Source: an uncultured Poribacteria bacterium
GTDB taxonomy: Bacteria; Poribacteria; WGA-4E; WGA-3G
Length of the DNA: 64,000 nucleotides
NCBI GenBank assembly: GCA_951828385.1
Contig: OX639973.1
Coordinates: 2,533,200-2,597,199 of the forward strand
Direction of reading: 5' to 3'
The notes under the pieces are model-generated. The model ran no database searches, was not told the DNA's origin, and saw only the letters and a program-made list of their open reading frames with translations. The position numbers and the translations under genes were made by a program. The number at the start of each line of letters is the position of its first letter. Position 1 is the stretch's first letter. This document shows positions 62,923-64,000 of this stretch, in pieces.

Positions 62923-64000
62923 CTATGTTGCCTGTGAAGGCGGTTCTTGCATGACAGGGATGACGTAGCTCCGGATGGCGAAACCCTCAATAATTTCTGT
63001 TTCTGTCCGGGGTACTGGAGTCTTCCGATGATCGAACACAACATAATATCCTTCTGCTGCCTCTTCTAACCGTACATAAGCTGCGAGTTGTTTCTTGCCT
63101 GCTGTATAGGAACGCTCACCCTCCCAAATCTTAGTTTCAACGATATACTTTCGCGAGTTGTGCAGAATAAGCAGATCCATTCTACCACGTCCTGTTCGCA
63201 CTTCAAGGTACATTCGCCCCTTCACCAACCGTACAAACTGCTCAAGATAGGCAAAAAGGAGGTATTGTCCAACGAACTCTTTCGGAGTCTCCGGTACCTG
63301 TAGAATTCTATATCCGACACGTGCGATAAAACTCTGAAAGTTATCAAGTAAGGGCTGCAGGCGAATCTGACCATCGGAGGTGAGGTAATCTAAGAAATCG
63401 GTTTCTGCGTCTTCAGGGAAGTATTCGCGTTCTAACCCATTTATCACGGGTTGAAACGCCCGCATGATACGATACTGATAAATCGGATTGACAATTTCAC
63501 ACATTCCGTCGGCACCTTCCGCGAGGACACCATAGGTAGCGAGTTCCGAAATAAATTCGTTATCCAGATTAAAATCCACACCTCTATCGTGGGAAACAAT
63601 TCCCATCAGAAGGGTTTCAAAGCGTGGATTCTTTCGGATATTGGTTATGAGATGCTGAATGTTGACGTTCCGTTCCCGCAGCAGCCGTGTGTGTGCTTCT
63701 GAAAAGTGCCTCATACCGATGCGCTCTGTTTTTGGAATGTTCAATTCTTCAGTAAGTATCTGTGCGAATCGGTTTACAAGGAACGGCTGACCGGCTGTTT
63801 GTTTGTGAAGTGCTTCGATGACTTCTGCGGCGAAAGGCTGCCCGACTGCATCCGTATACTCGGCAAGGAGTTCCCGCACCTGTTCAAGCGTAAAGTTAGG
63901 CAAGGCAAACTCGTCCTGAATGTTAAAGGGTGAGATAGAACGGTCATAGTTAAGTTGGGTTATACTCTTAACGCCGACGATGCCGAGGCTGAAAGGGCAG
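62923..64000 (-). CDS. AAA-like ATPase with C-terminal nuclease-like domain (5' truncated)
   Basis: The frame is open to the window edge, so the start is missing; a TTG at 63903 is an internal codon. Visible N-terminal part FSLGIVGVKSITQLNYDRSI then FALPNFTLEQVRELLAEYTD belongs to the AAA module's end (AAA_35-like). The C-terminal part GRMDLLILHNSRKYIVETKI holds an Asp...Glu-x-Lys of PD-(D/E)XK type. Walker motifs would lie outside the window. Such proteins are common in Poribacteria-like genomes, function unknown. Confidence 0.8.
   Translation of the reverse strand, partial: CPFSLGIVGVKSITQLNYDRSISPFNIQDEFALPNFTLEQVRELLAEYTDAVGQPFAAEVIEALHKQTAGQPFLVNRFAQILTEELNIPKTERIGMRHFSEAHTRLLRERNVNIQHLITNIRKNPRFETLLMGIVSHDRGVDFNLDNEFISELATYGVLAEGADGMCEIVNPIYQYRIMRAFQPVINGLEREYFPEDAETDFLDYLTSDGQIRLQPLLDNFQSFIARVGYRILQVPETPKEFVGQYLLFAYLEQFVRLVKGRMYLEVRTGRGRMDLLILHNSRKYIVETKIWEGERSYTAGKKQLAAYVRLEEAAEGYYVVFDHRKTPVPRTETEIIEGFAIRSYVIPVMQEPPSQAT

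Overview
The window looks like a chromosomal piece of a Candidatus Poribacteria-type bacterium (inference, moderate confidence; not tested by any search). The reasons are the gene mixture: three phytanoyl-CoA-dioxygenase-like proteins, two formylglycine-type sulfatases, DgoD-like and glycerate-kinase sugar-acid enzymes, a Uma2 protein, NIPSNAP, many lipoproteins, dockerin and type IX (T9SS) C-terminal modules, and many short intergenic palindromes. The cell envelope is clearly Gram-negative: two TonB-dependent receptors, a PorV-like barrel and lipobox proteins. Only one structural RNA was recognised, tRNA-Pro(CGG). No complete IS element, rRNA or CRISPR was seen.

Layout. 1-7.4 kb: end of a DUF169 protein, an SDR oxidoreductase, a two-gene methyltransferase/HNH-endonuclease (restriction-modification-like) unit, a MITE-like element, a zinc alcohol dehydrogenase, a lipoprotein + ABC permease pair, an amidohydrolase and a PhyH protein. 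7.4-20 kb: a TonB receptor and then a cluster of related leucine-rich-repeat / TIM-barrel-hydrolase-like / dockerin proteins. One copy is intact, one is broken by an in-frame TAG, one is a small remnant, and one is fused behind an ECF sigma factor and a transmembrane helix. A tandem pair of DUF1670 HTH proteins sits between them. The dockerin tail of the sigma-fused copy appears to be split by an array of nine small hairpins. 20-30 kb: glycerate kinase, sulfatase, DgoD-like dehydratase, a helicase + PD-(D/E)XK nuclease operon next to a palindromic MITE, a lipoprotein, a second copy of the MITE, PhyH and NIPSNAP. 30-49 kb: a large HEAT-repeat lipoprotein, single-chain glycyl-tRNA synthetase (GlyQS), two type II toxin-antitoxin pairs, a second sulfatase, retropepsin-like protein, PorV-like barrel with a T9SS-tailed partner, a GT39-type glycosyltransferase and small conserved genes. 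49-64 kb: DUF4268 protein, a second TonB receptor, recO, tRNA-Pro, the phoH-ybeY-corC operon (all three with TTG starts), three tandem discoidin-like lipoproteins, an Ldh-type dehydrogenase, Uma2, PhyH, an NAD-dependent epimerase and a 5'-truncated AAA/nuclease protein.

How it fits together. The metabolic genes suggest a heterotroph using sulfated and acidic sugars, with outer-membrane receptors for uptake and T9SS/dockerin modules for surface or secreted proteins. The most unusual features are the membrane-tethered sigma factor whose outer part resembles its secreted neighbours, a palindromic element found inside two coding sequences and read in two different frames, and MITE-like palindromes that fold into a three-way junction.
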